From contig JARFRM010000329.1 in NCBI GenBank assembly GCA_029287235.1, positions 1 to 38,457 on the forward strand: DNA of 38,457 nucleotides, written 5' to 3'. Positions within the stretch are counted from its first letter, which is position 1, and each line of letters opens with the position of its first letter. This document shows, one piece after another, positions 1 to 7,480 of the stretch. Position numbers and translations under genes: made by a program. This stretch comes from Thermoanaerobaculales bacterium. GTDB taxonomy: Bacteria; Acidobacteriota; Thermoanaerobaculia; Thermoanaerobaculales; Sulfomarinibacteraceae. The notes beneath the pieces were generated by a model. It was not told the origin of the DNA. It was given only the letters and a program-made list of their open reading frames with translations, and did no database searches.

Positions 1-182
1 CCGGTGATGAAGATCTCACCCATGTGGGAGACGTCAAACAGACCGGCCCTGGTTCTGACCGCCGTGTGCTCCTCCACGAGCGAGCTGTACTGCACCGGAA
101 GTTCGAAGCCGGCGAACTCGACCATGCGGCCGCCGGCGGAGACATGCTCGTCATAGAGAGCGGTTCTTCTCGGTTGGGTCAT
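1..182 (-). CDS. gcvT: Aminomethyltransferase (glycine cleavage T protein), N-terminal part
   Basis: The first 60 residues of a GcvT-family protein are present; the rest lies beyond the left edge. GcvT transfers the methylene group of the aminomethyl-lipoyl H protein to tetrahydrofolate and releases ammonia, in the cytoplasm. The visible part has the family signature order: RTALYDEH, then [16 protein letters not shown], then the EEHTAVR and LFDVSHMGE segments that line the folate site. The ATG at 182 is preceded by a GGAGGTGG ribosome-binding site. About 100 bp separate it from the upstream gene on the same strand. I looked for a glycine riboswitch in that gap and could not support one. Family identity is certain at this length; function of the missing part is assumed. 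Confidence 0.93.
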   Translation of the reverse strand, partial: MTQPRRTALYDEHVSAGGRMVEFAGFELPVQYSSLVEEHTAVRTRAGLFDVSHMGEIFIT

Positions 183-282
183 CCGCCCCACCTCCGCATC
201 GAATCGAGGAAATTCGTGTGTCCTCACGGCACGGCGGCAGAGTACCATCGCAGACCGGGATCGGGAAGAAGGGAGGGGCGGG

Positions 283-1014
283 CTAGCCGAAGATCCGGTC
301 GAGCATGGCGCGGCCCTTGCCGAGGTCGCTGGAAGGCTTCTGAACCCGGTCGAGGAGACCGGCGTAGGCTTCGGCAAGGGCGGCCTCATTCCCGGAACGA
401 ACAAGTCCGAGGAGCTCCTCGAGGGCCTGGCGTTCGGTGTCACCGACTTTGCCCGCGAGCTCTCGTTCGACGATGACCCTGATCAGCGCGAGCATTTCCT
501 CCCGCTGCTGCTTGTCGACATCGGCGAACTCGGATGGCGGGGGCAGGGTGCGGCCGTTCTTGGGCAGGGACTCGCGGCGGGTTCCTGTGAAGAGGCCTTC
601 GGGGAGGTCGCGCAGCTGCCGGCTGAAACGACCGAGCATCAGATAGAGCTCTTTTTCGGAGGCGAAGTTCCCCACCAGGCGGGCGTTCCGATCGAGCTCG
701 AGGGTCTGCGATTCCTGCAGCATGATGTTGGCCTGGGCGCCCTTCTCGAGGATGATCTTGTCGGCGTGGACCCGCCAGGCCGTCAGTTCGCCGGCGACAA
801 AGCACGAATCCGCGGCTTCCACCGAGATCGCCTCCACCTGGACTTCCGGGTCGATCCGTACCGATCCCGAACCGGATTCGATGACCGAGTAAACCCCCGA
901 GTTCTGAATCACCAGATTGCCCGGCGTCCGGATCGACAGCTGCCCCTGTTCGTTGACCGCGACCTCGGTTCCCTGGGGGATGATCATGGTAGGGAAGTTC
1001 TTGGTGTCTTCCAT
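283..1014 (-). CDS. Bactofilin-like beta-helical protein (putative)
   Basis: A 243-residue protein without signal peptide or membrane segment. Residues about 10-130 are short, regularly spaced beta-prone stretches (for example [19 protein letters not shown] and the [18 protein letters not shown] segment), the style of a right-handed beta-helix as in bactofilins. The second half is charged and helical. I do not see a textbook bactofilin motif, so the family call is tentative. The ATG at 1014 has a GGAAGAGGTG ribosome-binding site and lies 5 bp after the stop of an M23 endopeptidase gene, so the two are almost surely co-transcribed. Bactofilins commonly neighbour M23 peptidases and help place them at the cell wall. 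That context supports, but does not prove, a cytoskeletal or cell-shape role. An in-frame extension to 1110 would overlap the M23 gene and lacks a ribosome-binding site. Confidence 0.75.
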   Translation of the reverse strand: MEDTKNFPTMIIPQGTEVAVNEQGQLSIRTPGNLVIQNSGVYSVIESGSGSVRIDPEVQVEAISVEAADSCFVAGELTAWRVHADKIILEKGAQANIMLQESQTLELDRNARLVGNFASEKELYLMLGRFSRQLRDLPEGLFTGTRRESLPKNGRTLPPPSEFADVDKQQREEMLALIRVIVERELAGKVGDTERQALEELLGLVRSGNEAALAEAYAGLLDRVQKPSSDLGKGRAMLDRIFG

Positions 1015-1019
1015 GGCGT

Positions 1020-2042
1020 TCACCTCTTCCAAACGCGCGACGGCAGCGAGTCGAATGAGGGCGCCGGCGCGTATCGGCCGCGGACAAGGAGCTCTTCGTG
1101 GCCGGTCCACTGGTAGTTGAGGATGAAAATCCTCGGATCGACGGGCTCGGGCTCACTGTCATCCGAGTCGGTGAGCCGAACCTCGTAGTGGAGGTGGGGC
1201 GAGGTGCTCCATCCGGTGTTGCCGACGGTGCCGATCTGTTCGCCGCGAACGATCTGAGATCCCCGACGAACCGAGATTTCCTGGAGATGTGCGTAGATCG
1301 ACACATAGCGCTCGCCGTGTTTGAGCACGACGACATTGCCGTAGCGCCACCACCGAACGTTGCGACTCAGGGGGAAGCGGCCGGCGAAGACCACCCGGGC
1401 GTCCCCCGGAGCCAGTACCGGAGTGCCCTCTCGGGCGGCGAGGTCGATGCCGGCGTGGAAGTCGATGGTGTTGGTGAAGGGCGAGGTTCGATTGCCGAAG
1501 GGCGAGGTCAAGACGAAGCTGCCGATGGGCAGGGGACAGATGGATGGGACCGCGCGGGTGAGCTCGTCGTTGGTCCTGGCGAAGCTGGCGAGCTCATCCG
1601 CCAGGGTCAGGAGGGCTTTGGTTTCGGTGTCCATTTTGAGAGCGCGCCGGCCGGCGATCTCCGCCTCCGGCACCGAGAACTTGCCGATGGGTGACGACTC
1701 CGGAAAGCCCCCGCCGCTCTGGGCCGTCTGGCTCGCTCCCAGGATGAGGCTCATCTGTCGTTGGCGGTTGCGCGCCTGTGTGGTTCGCCTTTCCATCCGA
1801 TCCAGGACCGAGTCTCGTTGGGCGAGGATGGCCCGTTGGGTCTGGTTCTGCTGGTTGAGGATTCTGAGTCGGCCGGTGAGGAGCAGAGACTGGATGCCGA
1901 TGGGCGCGAGCACCGCGCCGACGATGAGGAGCAACGCCAGCACGACCCCCGCCAGCCACAACCATCGCATGCCCTGGCTGGAGAGAAAGTAGTAGCGGAC
2001 CTGTTTGCGGATGTCCGCCGGGTGGAACTGAATCTCGTACAT
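1020..2042 (-). CDS. M23 family murein endopeptidase, membrane-anchored
   Basis: A 340-residue zinc endopeptidase of the lysostaphin/LytM type that should cut peptidoglycan cross-bridges in the periplasm. One membrane segment lies near residues 29-52, followed by a coiled-coil stretch rich in Gln and Arg (about 55-100). The C-terminal M23 domain shows the metal motif HAGIDLA, a YAHL turn and the HLHYEV motif, so it appears catalytically intact, unlike EnvC-type activators. The ATG at 2042 is preceded by GGAAGG. The bactofilin-like gene follows 5 bp downstream. A 97-bp gap separates it from the upstream permease gene, so it could have its own promoter. Role in cell shape is inferred from the neighbour. 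Confidence 0.93.
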   Translation of the reverse strand: MYEIQFHPADIRKQVRYYFLSSQGMRWLWLAGVVLALLLIVGAVLAPIGIQSLLLTGRLRILNQQNQTQRAILAQRDSVLDRMERRTTQARNRQRQMSLILGASQTAQSGGGFPESSPIGKFSVPEAEIAGRRALKMDTETKALLTLADELASFARTNDELTRAVPSICPLPIGSFVLTSPFGNRTSPFTNTIDFHAGIDLAAREGTPVLAPGDARVVFAGRFPLSRNVRWWRYGNVVVLKHGERYVSIYAHLQEISVRRGSQIVRGEQIGTVGNTGWSTSPHLHYEVRLTDSDDSEPEPVDPRIFILNYQWTGHEELLVRGRYAPAPSFDSLPSRVWKR

Positions 2043-2139
2043 CGCCTTCCGATCCTACACTCCAAGCATACAACCGTGGTGCGTTCGGTCACATTGCATC
2101 TTTGCCGAGAATTCGATTCGGGTCGGCGGATGAGCTGTG

Positions 2140-3330
2140 TCACGCGGCCCTGAGCGCTTTGATCGGATCCTCTCGAGAGGCCCGCCAGGCCGGCCACAGC
2201 GACGCCAGGGTGACGAGCACCACTCCGACACCCGCGACGGCGAGGATATCGGCAGGCGCCGGATGAAACGGGATGCTGTCCACCATGTAGACCCGCGCCA
2301 GACCCTCGGGGAAACGGACCACTCGGAAGACGCTGAGGATCCAACTGGCGATGCAGCCGAAGGCGATGCCGAGACCGAGGCCGACGCAACCGAGGAGGAG
2401 CCCGGAGAGGAGCAGTACACGGCGGACCAGGGACGGGGTGCCGCCGAGGGCCTGGATGGTGCCGGCCGCCCGCCGCTTGTCGATGGCGAGAACGACGAGT
2501 GCCGAGCTGACCTGGAATGAGGCCACCGCCACGACCAGACTGAGGACGACGAAGAGCGAGATGGTCTGCCACCGGAGGGCGGCAAAGAGCGATCGGTTCA
2601 TCTCTCGCCAGTCGGTGAAGAGCAGGGTCGGGAAGCCGGTCTCGAGAGGTTCCCGAACCCGATCCACCGCCATGGGATCGGCAAGCTCGACCTCGACGCC
2701 GGCGGCGCCGACATCGGGCATGATCTCGTGAACCCGGCCGAGGGGGACCAGAATCCACTGCTGGTCGAACTCGGCGAAGGCGAGGCTGAAGGTCCCTGCA
2801 ACCTCGAGCCGCAGCGAGGGGATGATCCAGGTGCCCGTATCCGGGGGCAAGCGGACCGTCGTGATCTCACCGATCTCCGCGCCGATCTGGGAGGCCAGCC
2901 GGGCGCCGAGGACAACCGGCATGAGCTGAGTGTCGGGCCAGGTATCGAGCCCGGTGTAGGCCGGAGGGGCCTGGACGGCTTTGATCGTGACGGCAAGCGG
3001 TCGGGAGGGCTCCGCCGGGTCGTCGATGAGACCCGAGAGATAGGTCACCGGGGTGGCCCGTTGGACGCCATCGACGGCGGTCATCTGCCGGGCGAAGCTC
3101 TTCGATTCGTCGGCCGTCATCCGATAACCGGCGAAACCCACCATGTGGGCGTTGCCGCGTTGCAGGGCGGCGGAGATGGCGTCGGTGTAGCCGCGCATGA
3201 GGGCCAGCGTGATGACCAGGGCCGCCACCGCCAGCGCCACCGCGAAGAAGGCCGCCAACGCCGTGCCCCGCAGCAGCCGCCCGGTGCGGCGGCGGAGAAA
3301 ACGGATGGCGAGGTCCAAAGCCAAAGGCAT
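2140..3330 (-). CDS. ABC transporter permease, LolC/LolE (FtsX) family
   Basis: A 396-residue inner-membrane protein with the LolC/E-MacB layout: one membrane helix near residues 22-45, a large periplasmic domain (about 50-250), and three C-terminal membrane helices forming the FtsX domain. Family members extract lipoproteins from the inner membrane or couple ATP hydrolysis to periplasmic work. No ATPase (LolD) gene is adjacent in the window, so the partner must be encoded elsewhere and the substrate is unknown. The start at 3330 fits the N-terminal MPLALDLAIRFLRRR of the family, although no clear ribosome-binding site precedes it. Longer in-frame starts run through a Pro- and Arg-rich stretch typical of non-coding DNA. 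Confidence 0.88.
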   Translation of the reverse strand: MPLALDLAIRFLRRRTGRLLRGTALAAFFAVALAVAALVITLALMRGYTDAISAALQRGNAHMVGFAGYRMTADESKSFARQMTAVDGVQRATPVTYLSGLIDDPAEPSRPLAVTIKAVQAPPAYTGLDTWPDTQLMPVVLGARLASQIGAEIGEITTVRLPPDTGTWIIPSLRLEVAGTFSLAFAEFDQQWILVPLGRVHEIMPDVGAAGVEVELADPMAVDRVREPLETGFPTLLFTDWREMNRSLFAALRWQTISLFVVLSLVVAVASFQVSSALVVLAIDKRRAAGTIQALGGTPSLVRRVLLLSGLLLGCVGLGLGIAFGCIASWILSVFRVVRFPEGLARVYMVDSIPFHPAPADILAVAGVGVVLVTLASLWPAWRASREDPIKALRAA

Positions 3331-3697
3331 GAGGGCAGTGTACTCGTTCGGCCGCGGAGGCGTACTTGACGGTACGTTCGCTGGCACCGCTCCGCGGCTT
3401 GCGTCTCTCCGCTGGCGCTCCGAGGTGAGCACCCCAAGGTGGGAATACTCGGCTGGCGCGGATGCATCGTTGGCCGCAGTAGGAAATTGGTGAGAAGGTC
3501 GGGCTAGTGGTTGCCAGACTTCGTGGTGGAGCGAATCCGACCGGGATGACTCTGAAGGGCAGGCTGGAAGCCTACCCCACAATACATCGCGGGTGAGGGT
3601 GATGGGTGGAGGAGACGCCAGGTGATGGCTCTGACCTCGTTGATTCAGAACTGCCAGGAGGTGATTACTTCTGCAGATGTCCCTGCAGCTGCCGCTG
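3331..3697. other. Intergenic region with a REP-like palindrome
   Basis: This 367-bp stretch between the permease start and the arsM stop holds no convincing gene. It contains a short palindrome at 3557-3577 with 9-nt arms and a GGA loop (8 of 9 positions pair), resembling dispersed REP-type elements. I saw no clear rho-independent terminator for arsM. A promoter for the permease should lie here but I cannot point to one. Confidence 0.6.
3557..3577. repeat. REP-like palindrome, AGGCT-GGA-AGCCT core
   Basis: Arms at 3557-3565 and 3569-3577 pair at 8 of 9 positions around a GGA loop. The motif resembles short dispersed palindromes found in intergenic DNA of many bacteria. Only this copy was seen in the window. 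Confidence 0.55.
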
Positions 3698-4540
3698 CTA
3701 CACCTTCCGTGCCCGATAGGTCACGGACCGTACGACGCCCCTCAGGTCCTCGTTCGACAGTCCGAGTTCCTCCAAGGCGGAGGAGATCTCCTCGGGAAGC
3801 GAATCCGCCACCGTAGCGAGGAAGTCCACATCCTTGACGACCTCGATCTCTCCGAGGCCCGCCTCGGTGAGCATTCTGAGGTAGTTTTCGCGCTGTACCG
3901 CCCCGGAAACGCAACCGACATAAGCCATGACGTCCTTGGTGATGATCTCCGGGAGCTCGCCGTCGAGCATGACATCCGAGACCACGAGGCGCCCGCCGGG
4001 GGTCAAGATCCGGTGGATCTCGGCAAAGACCTTGGATTTGTCCGGCACCAGATTGATCACACAGTTGGAGGTGATGGCGTTGACGGTTGCGTCATCCACC
4101 GGCAGGGTCTCGAGCCGTCCCTCGCGGAACTCGACATGGTCGGCGCCGGCGGCTGCGGCGTTGGCGCGGGCTTTGTCGAGCATCTCGGGGGTCATGTCGA
4201 TTCCGATGACGCGGCCCTCGGGGCCCACCGCGCGGGCGGCGATGAGCGCGTCGATCCCCGCACCCGAACCAAGATCGACGACGGTCTCGCCGGGCTGGAG
4301 CTCGAGGTGTTCGAGGGGCGCGCCGCAGCCGAGACCGAGGTCGGCGCCCTCCGGTAGCAGCTCGAGATCCACCGGTTTGTAGCCGAGCCCGGTGGAGATT
4401 CCTGACGGCGATGGACCGCAGCAGCTTGTCGCGGCCGGCCCGCAGCACGACGAGCCGCTTTCGGCGATCTTGCCGTAGCGGTCGCGAACGGTGGCGACGA
4501 GGTCTTCGCTGATGGAGGGAGCTTGGTTCTTGTCGGTCAT
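3698..4540 (-). CDS. arsM: Arsenite S-adenosylmethionine methyltransferase
   Basis: A 280-residue cytoplasmic enzyme that methylates As(III) using S-adenosylmethionine. The SAM-binding motif VVDLGSGAGIDALIA is at about residues 87-101, and DMTPEML follows. The three conserved arsenic-binding cysteines are at C72 (GLGCGAP), C160 (SNCVINLVPDK) and C210 (YVGCVSGA). Two extra vicinal pairs, C32-C33 and C40-C41, sit in a Gly/Pro-rich N-terminal stretch and are also common in bacterial ArsM. The ATG at 4540 overlaps the TGA of the upstream MarR gene by 4 bp, so both are translated from one message. The end product is probably di- or trimethylarsenic; which one cannot be read from sequence. Confidence 0.95.
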   Translation of the reverse strand: MTDKNQAPSISEDLVATVRDRYGKIAESGSSCCGPAATSCCGPSPSGISTGLGYKPVDLELLPEGADLGLGCGAPLEHLELQPGETVVDLGSGAGIDALIAARAVGPEGRVIGIDMTPEMLDKARANAAAAGADHVEFREGRLETLPVDDATVNAITSNCVINLVPDKSKVFAEIHRILTPGGRLVVSDVMLDGELPEIITKDVMAYVGCVSGAVQRENYLRMLTEAGLGEIEVVKDVDFLATVADSLPEEISSALEELGLSNEDLRGVVRSVTYRARKV

Positions 4541-5046
4541 GCTTGGTTCCCTTCGGTAACTGCGGGATCGCAGCAGTTGATGAGGTGGTCGTAGGCACCG
4601 GGACAGCAGCCCTCGGTGGCCGATCGGATGGCGACGAGCAGCTCGTCGAGCGCCTCGAGGGTGCGCGGTGTGTCGGAAAGACGGTCGAGGATCTCCCGGG
4701 CGAAGCCGACCTCGAAGCGCCGGACCGAAACCGCGGCGTCGCGACCAGCGGGCGTGAGCTTCGCCCGCTGCGCCCGACGGTCGTCGGGATCCGGCCCGCG
4801 CTCGACGAGATCGCGTTCGACCAGTCGATCGAGGTTGCGCGACAGGGTGCTGGGTGCGATTCCGAGGCGGCGTCCGAGTTCACCGAGCCGCAAACCCCCA
4901 TCGGTGAGCGCTTCGAGAGTGGCGGCCTGTGCCACGGTCATCCCGCAGCACGCGACGTCCGCGCGCTCGGCGAGCGAGAACCGCCGCACGAGCAGGCGGA
5001 TGGCTTCGTTGAGTCGTTCGGCGTCGTCGTGTTTCGGTTCGCTCAT
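4537..5046 (-). CDS. MarR-family regulator with three vicinal Cys pairs
   Basis: A 169-residue winged-helix regulator. The DNA-binding part (about residues 38-110) has the MarR pattern: LRLGELGRRLGIAPSTLSRNLDRL, then the wing DPDDRRAQRAKLTPAGR. It has three vicinal cysteine pairs: C33-C34 (ACCGM), C147-C148 (EGCCPGAY) and C158-C159 (INCCDP). Such pairs bind As(III) and other thiophilic metals well. Combined with the 4-bp overlap with arsM, I infer an arsenic-responsive repressor of its own operon. The ATG at 5046 follows a GGAG site; an upstream ATG at 5097 would run through the promoter and is unlikely. Classical arsenic regulators are ArsR proteins, so a MarR fold in this role would be noteworthy. 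Confidence 0.9.
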   Translation of the reverse strand: MSEPKHDDAERLNEAIRLLVRRFSLAERADVACCGMTVAQAATLEALTDGGLRLGELGRRLGIAPSTLSRNLDRLVERDLVERGPDPDDRRAQRAKLTPAGRDAAVSVRRFEVGFAREILDRLSDTPRTLEALDELLVAIRSATEGCCPGAYDHLINCCDPAVTEGNQA

Positions 5047-5063
5047 CTTTGCTCCATACAAAC

Positions 5064-5091
5064 AATGTATAGTACAAATTAATTTTGTCAA
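5064..5091 (-). promoter_or_regulatory. Putative promoter and operator of the marR-arsM operon
   Basis: Reading the minus strand, a perfect -35 hexamer TTGACA (5086-5091) is followed after 16 bp by a -10-like TACATT (5064-5069). A small dyad TGTA-N3-TACA at 5066-5076 overlaps the -10 region, where a MarR dimer could block polymerase. The region is strikingly AT-rich against its surroundings. Hexamers are direct observations; function is inferred. Confidence 0.55.
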
Positions 5092-5101
5092 CCCCACACA
5101 G

Positions 5102-5360
5102 TGTCAATTTGAGCGGGTGACTCCGAAGCCCAAGTCGGAAATCCCCGCCCAACCTGTCACCTTGAGCGAGTGAGTCCGCGAACGAGTCGAAAGGTCCCCC
5201 CAAGGATGGGAGAGCGTTTCTCGCGGTTCACCACGCTTGTTGTTCGGTGGGACCATAGTCGCTCCTTTCCTCATGGTCGTGCCGGGATTGGGACGATCGT
5301 GAGTCCTTCGGGGGATCTTTCGACTCCGCGGCCTCGGAGGCCGCTCCGCTCAAGATGACA
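5102..5360. repeat. Three copies of a ~48-bp repeat, third one inverted
   Basis: Copies lie at 5102-5149, 5155-5201 and, inverted, 5310-5360. The shared skeleton is TGTCA-n-TTGAGCG, a variable palindromic middle, then GAGTCGAAAGRTCCCC (first copy degenerate). The second and third can pair into a long hairpin. Similar strings starting TGTCATCYTGAGCG occur between genes in many bacterial genomes. The intervening 5202-5309 shows nothing I can name. Confidence 0.75.
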
Positions 5361-5395
5361 TGTGGGAAGGACCTCGAAGGGAGCCTGCTCGACCG

Positions 5396-5495
5396 TTACT
5401 CGTTTCTCGTTACTCGTGGCTCGTCATCACAAGGAGACCCGAACCGGTTGGGAGGAGAACGGGCAACGAGCAACGAGCTACGAGCAGCGAGTTGC
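5396..5495. repeat. 7-bp unit arrays in inverted orientation
   Basis: Four units of GTTACTC type (seen as TTACTCG at 5396-5423) face five units of the complementary GAGCAAC type at 5461-5495, across a 37-bp spacer. The arrays can fold on each other. The right array ends 11 bp before the stop codon end of the L,D-transpeptidase gene, so it lies in that gene's 3' untranslated region. Not CRISPR: units are far too short and contiguous. Confidence 0.8.
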
Positions 5496-5506
5496 GCGCG
5501 GGCCGT

Positions 5507-6187
5507 TCACTCCTCGTCGAGGAACTCCGATTCTTCGAGCCAATCCTCATCCGGGTAGTAGATCCACAACGCGCTCCCGTCCTTGATGGCGTCGATGAGC
5601 TCCCGCGAGATTTCGGGCCGCACCACCGGGCAGCCCCAGCTGCGGCCCACCATGCGATCATCGGCCCGGTCGTCGGTGACGTAGTGCGCGCTGTGGATGA
5701 CGATGAGCCGTTCGCGGGCGTTGTCGTTGACGCCCTCCTCGAGCCCGTCCAGCCTGAGGGTGTAACCGTGCTGGCCCTGGTAGGTCTCAGCGGTGACGAA
5801 GAGACCGAGGCTCGATTTCTTGCTGCCGTGGAGGTTCGAGAAGTCCTTTGCCGTCTCCATGTCGCCGCCCGATCCGCGGGGGCTGCCCATCCCGTGAGCG
5901 ACGATTTCTTCGAAGAGCACCGTCGCCGTCTCCATGTCGATCACCCACAACCGCTCTTCATAGGATGGCAGGCCGTAGTCGATGACGGTGAGGCGTTCGC
6001 GGGAGATGTGGCCATCCTCCAGCGCTTCCGCATAGGCCGCGATAGCAAGCCCGAGAACCTCGGGGCGGAGATTTTCGGTCTGGGATACCAGACGATCCAC
6101 AAATCCGAGAGAGATGTCGTCGGCGGCCGTGACAGGCCAGCCCGCGAGGAGGGAGATTGCGGAAGTGAGGACAAGCACGCGCATCAT
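5507..6187 (-). CDS. Murein L,D-transpeptidase catalytic-domain protein (YkuD_2 type)
   Basis: A 226-residue exported protein with an N-terminal signal peptide (MRVLVLTSAISLLAGWPVTAA) and a catalytic domain of the YkuD_2 family. The active-site block GRSWGCPVV contains the nucleophilic Cys, preceded by a conserved HSAHYV segment. Enzymes of this type form or remodel 3-3 cross-links or attach proteins to peptidoglycan in the periplasm; this subfamily is less well studied than ErfK/YbiS. Start: two adjacent ATGs at 6187 and 6184, neither with a good ribosome-binding site. The frame stays open to 6328, but that extension is the translated arm of a large palindrome and is rejected. The gene follows the SYLF gene on the same strand across that palindrome. 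Confidence 0.88.
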   Translation of the reverse strand: MMRVLVLTSAISLLAGWPVTAADDISLGFVDRLVSQTENLRPEVLGLAIAAYAEALEDGHISRERLTVIDYGLPSYEERLWVIDMETATVLFEEIVAHGMGSPRGSGGDMETAKDFSNLHGSKKSSLGLFVTAETYQGQHGYTLRLDGLEEGVNDNARERLIVIHSAHYVTDDRADDRMVGRSWGCPVVRPEISRELIDAIKDGSALWIYYPDEDWLEESEFLDEE

Positions 6188-6205
6188 AGGAAAGTGCGCG
6201 ACCAG

Positions 6206-6376
6206 ACTAGGAGCCTGCACCGCATAGAATCGGCGGCGCCTTTCGGGCGGCATTTGACCCGTTTCTCGCCTGTTTCTTGGCCCATACCACCAGTATGAAC
6301 CGGCGAAACAGGCGAAAAACGGCCTCAAATGACGCTCCGAAATCCATCCACCATCTATGCGGTGCAGACTCCTAGT
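6206..6376. repeat. 171-bp imperfect palindrome (MITE- or REP-like element)
   Basis: The outer arms, 6206-6227 and 6355-6376, are complementary at 21 of 22 positions. The inner arms, 6251-6276 and 6305-6331, are nearly perfect too, and the tip (6281-6296) contains CATAC and GTATG facing each other. The outer right arm includes the stop codon of the SYLF gene (6372-6374). The element ends in ACTAGGAG at the left and CTCCTAGT at the right. No transposase is present. It would form a very stable RNA hairpin between two minus-strand genes, so it may terminate transcription or uncouple the two. Origin as a non-autonomous mobile element is an inference. Confidence 0.8.
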
Positions 6377-6956
6377 TCAGCTTTTTGTTCTTCCAGTACT
6401 TCGTTCCCGAGATGTCGGCCGAGGCCATGAGGCCCTTGCCGGTGATCTGCCAAACCGCGATGCCGTTGACGAAACCGGTGGTGGCGTTGGCGCCGTCCTT
6501 GCCGGCAGCGGCCTGCGCCGAAGCGTCAGCCTTCCAGCCCTTCTCGACGAAGTTGAAGAAGGTCTTCTCGTCCTGGAAGAGAAAGACGACCTGGTATTTT
6601 TGGCCGCCGATGCCGATCCCGATCCCGCCGGTTCCCATCTTCATGTAGGTCCGCTCGCCGGAGGCCTTGTTGATCGCCACTCCGTTGCCGCCGCCGCCGG
6701 AGAGCAGAAAGGCGATCTTGAGGTTGTCGAAGGCGGCCCAACCATAGGCCGACTCGAAAAGCTCCTGGGCCTTCCAGTTGCTGTTCATGACCTGGTCCAG
6801 GGCTCCATCGGCCATTTCGTTGATCTTGATCCGTTTGGACTCGGCCTTGAGCGACTTCCAGTCTTCGCCGGCATCATCAGCCGAGACGAGCGCTGCGGGA
6901 ACGAGCAGGGTCAACACGGCGGCCAGCGCAACGGTCACGCGCAGTTCTGTCTTCAT
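6372..6956 (-). CDS. SYLF-domain (YSC84-type) exported protein
   Basis: A 194-residue protein with a signal peptide cleaved near VSADDA (residue 26). The rest is one SYLF/Ysc84 domain: an N-terminal helix pair, the segment AYGWAAFDNLKIAFLLSGGGGNGVA, then glycine-rich GTGGIGIGIGGQKYQVVFLF and a C-terminal beta segment GKGLMASADISG. Eukaryotic SYLF domains bind phosphoinositides; bacterial exported ones are presumed to bind lipids in the periplasm, with no defined role. The ATG at 6956 has a perfect AGGAGG site. The stop codon lies inside the large palindrome. Confidence 0.9.
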   Translation of the reverse strand: MKTELRVTVALAAVLTLLVPAALVSADDAGEDWKSLKAESKRIKINEMADGALDQVMNSNWKAQELFESAYGWAAFDNLKIAFLLSGGGGNGVAINKASGERTYMKMGTGGIGIGIGGQKYQVVFLFQDEKTFFNFVEKGWKADASAQAAAGKDGANATTGFVNGIAVWQITGKGLMASADISGTKYWKNKKLN

Positions 6957-7039
6957 TGATGCCTCCTGGGCTGGGTCTGGATTTCTCTCATTGCCGGCGA
7001 AATTCTACCACCAGCTCCCTGCGTCGGGGTTTCGCCCCG

Positions 7040-7378
7040 TCAATCTGCGGTGGTCGCCTCGGATGTGGGAGCAGCGGCGCACATCGACGCCTGACCCTCG
7101 CATTCAACCTGGGCCCATCCACCGCGGACCTTTGTGTTGCCGCAGTAGGTCTTGCCGACGCTCGCCTGGTTGTTGAGGTAGGCCAGGACATCGGAACAGG
7201 TCTCATCCGGGCCGGTCACGACCTTGCAGGTTCCAGTGAAACGTGGGTTGGTGAAACAACAGCCGTCTCCACCGGCGGCGGTCTCGGCGGCGGGTGATTC
7301 GGCGAGGATCGGCGTGGCTGCGACCACGACCAGCGCCACGAGGGCAACAAGGGACGACACGCGGGTGGTACGACTCAT
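7040..7378 (-). CDS. Small cysteine-rich secreted protein, function unknown
   Basis: A 112-residue protein with a clear signal peptide (to about residue 26, TPILAES). The mature part has seven cysteines: a vicinal pair in GGDGCCF, then GTCK, ETCS, TYCG, VECE and SMCA. These probably form disulphides in the periplasm. I recognise no family. The ATG at 7378 is preceded by GGAGACC. It is divergent from the outer-membrane protein gene starting at 7481 and shares a 102-bp promoter region with it. The vicinal pair could also bind metal, but nothing else supports that. Confidence 0.78.
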   Translation of the reverse strand: MSRTTRVSSLVALVALVVVAATPILAESPAAETAAGGDGCCFTNPRFTGTCKVVTGPDETCSDVLAYLNNQASVGKTYCGNTKVRGGWAQVECEGQASMCAAAPTSEATTAD

Positions 7379-7412
7379 GATGGTCTCCGTTTCATTGATG
7401 ATCTCTTTCCAG

Positions 7413-7437
7413 TCAACCCGGTTTCTCCGCGGGTTGA
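7413..7437. promoter_or_regulatory. Inverted repeat in a divergent promoter region
   Basis: TCAACCCG (7413-7420) faces CGGGTTGA (7430-7437) with 9 bp between, midway between two divergent start codons at 7378 and 7481. The arms are perfect. It could be an operator controlling both genes or a 5' leader hairpin. Confidence 0.45.
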
Positions 7438-7480
7438 TTCCGGATTCTGACTCATTGTACGGCGTGTTAGGCTCGGATTG

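Noticed and set aside
183..282. Glycine riboswitch ahead of gcvT.
   Set aside because: The gap is only 100 bp and no conserved riboswitch core was recognised.
6188..6328. Longer start for the L,D-transpeptidase gene at 6328.
   Set aside because: The extra residues are the translation of a palindrome arm and precede a good signal peptide that begins at 6184-6187.
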